64,000 nucleotides of DNA from the NCBI GenBank assembly GCA_024138025.1, contig JAMXBD010001245.1:367935-431934 (forward strand), written 5' to 3'. This stretch comes from Combretum micranthum. Its lineage: Eukaryota > Streptophyta > Magnoliopsida > Myrtales > Combretaceae. Both the position numbers and the translations under genes were made by a program. How positions within the stretch are numbered: position 1 is the stretch's first letter; every line of letters starts with the position of its first letter. Shown here in pieces: positions 62,506 through 64,000 of the stretch. The notes below the pieces were generated by a model, which saw only the letters and a program-made list of their open reading frames with translations, ran no database searches and was not told where the DNA came from.

Positions 62506-63203
62506 AAAGAGAAAATTAATGTCTTAATACTTATATGATTCATGTCTAAGATAAATCTTTCATTTGAATAAAATTATTGGTTAAATAAATACAGAATCAC
62601 ATAAAGTAGGAACATTATAATTGAAAGGTTATAACGGATACTAAGTTCTAAGATGTATAATTTCATGCCATACCATACCATACCATACCATACCATGTAT
62701 TTTATTACTTTGACAACTTTAATGTAATATCGGTAGATGGAAATAGACACAAAATGAAAATTGGATTTGGGGTTCAATTTCCACTTTTATGTTTGGAATT
62801 GTTCTCAACAGCAGGAATTGCAATTTTGGGAAATCAACAATTCCGTTTAATAGGAATTTAAGCAGAAATTGCAATTTCTTTACTCCTTATTACTATTAAC
62901 CATTTGAATTAATTTTTTATCAACCACATACTTATTATTGAGGGTATTTTTTTGTTTAATATGTATTTTATTCCATTCCATTTTTAGGATATCTATTCCA
63001 ATCCATTTTGTTTCAGACAAACGGTATACAAACATGAAATAATTAGCTATTCTTGAATATAAAATGGTGCTGTCAGCCATTATTAGGTACATTTACCTAA
63101 CTATCTAGTCATTTAAATATCATTTTCTCAACTTTTTTTTTCCCTCTTTGATCACATATAATTGCATATTTTTAATGCAAAACCCTAATATGAATTTTAT
63201 TAG
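62506..63203. other. Gene-free stretch where the thioredoxin-like coding part would be expected
   Basis: Intron-like AT-rich DNA. I searched it by eye for the missing first half of the thioredoxin-like domain in all plus-strand frames and saw none. Confidence 0.45.
62668..62696. repeat. (CCATA)n pentanucleotide repeat
   Basis: About six tandem CCATA units downstream of TTL exon 5. Confidence 0.9.
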
Positions 63204-63341
63204 GTGGGAATTGAAGACCGGATGGATATGGCACAATTCGACCTGTGTTCAAGAAAAACATGCAACACGAACTGCAATCAGAGGAGGAAAACTATGAAAT
63301 GCCGGAGAGTTCATGAAAGCACCTCGGATCCGGTGTCATAG
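63204..63341 (+). pseudogene. Possible degraded last exon of the TTL-like gene (thioredoxin-like end)
   Basis: After an acceptor-like TTTTATTAG, the frame from 63204 is open for 45 codons: VGIEDRMDMAQ, then N-C-N-Q-R-R-K-T-M-K-C and RRVHEST. The order resembles the second half of the TTL thioredoxin-like domain (K-V-x-I-E-D..A-Q, K-N-G-x-R-V-K-E-M, then V-L-E-S). Exon 5 leaves phase 1 and runs into a stop in this exon, and the first half of the domain (hydrophobic strand and xxC region) is absent. The sequence is thus either a decayed exon or a chance resemblance. Confidence 0.35.
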
Positions 63342-63819
63342 GACGACAAGAGGCCAAAAGAGCAGGACGTGAGGACCGTCCGTATAGCTTCTAGTCTTAG
63401 TTCCTTACAAAAGTGAATATAAATAGGTTATTGAATAGGAAATTGATTTGGTTTAGGGGGAACATCTTCAAAAAAATCGAAAAAAGTCATTGATGATTTG
63501 AATGTTTTTAAAAGAAAACAAAAGCACTGGCCCGTACATTTTTTGTATAGTTGAATTTTTTGTGATTGTCTTTTTTGTTCTTTGTCCACCAACTTGGTGT
63601 ATAAAAATTGCAATCCATTCGGATTTTTGTTTAATTTCCTTTTTTTTTTGTTTTTTGTTATTGGTTTTTTATTTCTTTTCTTTTTTCAGCAAGCATATTG
63701 CCTTTCTAATTTTATTATGTACTTATGCCCTGTCTGCTTTAAAACAATTAATGCGCCTGATATCTTTGTATCCTTTTTACCTTATGATTATTTCAATCTA
63801 CCCATACCCATTCCGCAAT
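63342..63819. other. 3' flank of the TTL-like gene, gene-free
   Basis: T-rich sequence with low-complexity frames only. Probably 3' UTR and intergenic DNA. Confidence 0.5.
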
Positions 63820-63827
63820 TGATGATA

Positions 63828-64000
63828 TTAGGACTGCAAATGAATCGAGTTAAAACAATGTAATATTGAGATCGAATTCAAATTTGGCTTGAAATATTAA
63901 AACTCAAACAAGGTTATAGTTCGATCAAATTTAAGATTTTGAGTTCAAATTCAGCTTAAAATAGCACTACCTAATCTCGAATTCGAATCAATTAAATTCA
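63828..64000. mobile_element. Probable left end of another hAT MITE, running off the window
   Basis: TAGGACTGCAAATGAATCGAG closely resembles the terminus TAGGGCTGCAAATGAGCC of the hAT element at 25242-25875. It is followed by AT-rich sequence with repeated TCGAATTC and TTTGGCTTGA-like subterminal motifs, as in that element. The right end and target duplication are outside the window. Confidence 0.55.

Noticed and set aside
62574..62777. Minus-strand ORF containing a VWYGM repeat
   Set aside because: It is a translation of the (CCATA)n microsatellite.
1..64000. Endogenous pararetrovirus or other viral integration
   Set aside because: All RT-containing segments show gypsy or Copia gene order and motifs. 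No movement or coat protein-like pattern was seen.

Overview
The window looks like repeat-rich nuclear DNA of a flowering plant, probably a eudicot. It is AT-rich, its genes have short exons with GT..AG introns, and both recognisable host genes are plant families (a PLAT/LH2 apoplastic protein and a TTL-type TPR/thioredoxin-like protein). No bacterial, organellar, rRNA, tRNA or CRISPR feature was found, and the species cannot be named from the sequence alone.

Layout. 1-600: 3' end of a Ty3/gypsy pol and its probable LTR. 2.3-4.5 kb: two hAT-type non-autonomous elements with 8-bp target duplications. 5.4-6.1 kb: gypsy RT/RNase H relic. 11.3-12.6 kb: two short-period tandem arrays, then a probable PPT and a Tat/Ogre-like LTR (12.7-19.4 kb). 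That LTR is split by a 3.66-kb solo LTR flanked by AACTC. 19.6-23.9 kb: decayed gypsy gag-pol carrying a MITE. 25.2-30.1 kb: an hAT MITE, two foldback MITEs and a 2-kb element with long inverted ends. 34.4-35.1 kb: hAT MITE. 35.9-36.8 kb: PLAT gene. 37.86-46.66 kb: a Copia element on the minus strand with both LTRs and GATAT target duplications; its leader holds a 2.6-kb solo LTR flanked by ATATA. 48.0-49.8 kb: truncated Copia on the plus strand, directly abutting a tandem array of about 360-bp units (49.84-51.53 kb). 51.9-58.5 kb: CACTA (En/Spm) element. 59.5-62.5 (possibly 63.3) kb: TTL-like gene. 63.8 kb to the end: start of another probable hAT MITE.

Most of the window is therefore nested transposons, and nearly every terminus can be fixed by a target-site duplication. 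Only two host genes are recognisable. In both, the reading frame is broken mostly by apparent single-base losses in short homopolymers. This suggests either uncorrected long-read consensus errors or, less likely for both genes at once, pseudogenes. The TTL gene also seems to lack part of its C-terminal thioredoxin-like domain, which homopolymer errors cannot explain. I found no convincing undescribed biological system. The most notable items are the precise nesting, the shared homopolymer frame breaks, the damaged TTL C-terminus, and the 360-bp array fused to a Copia fragment.
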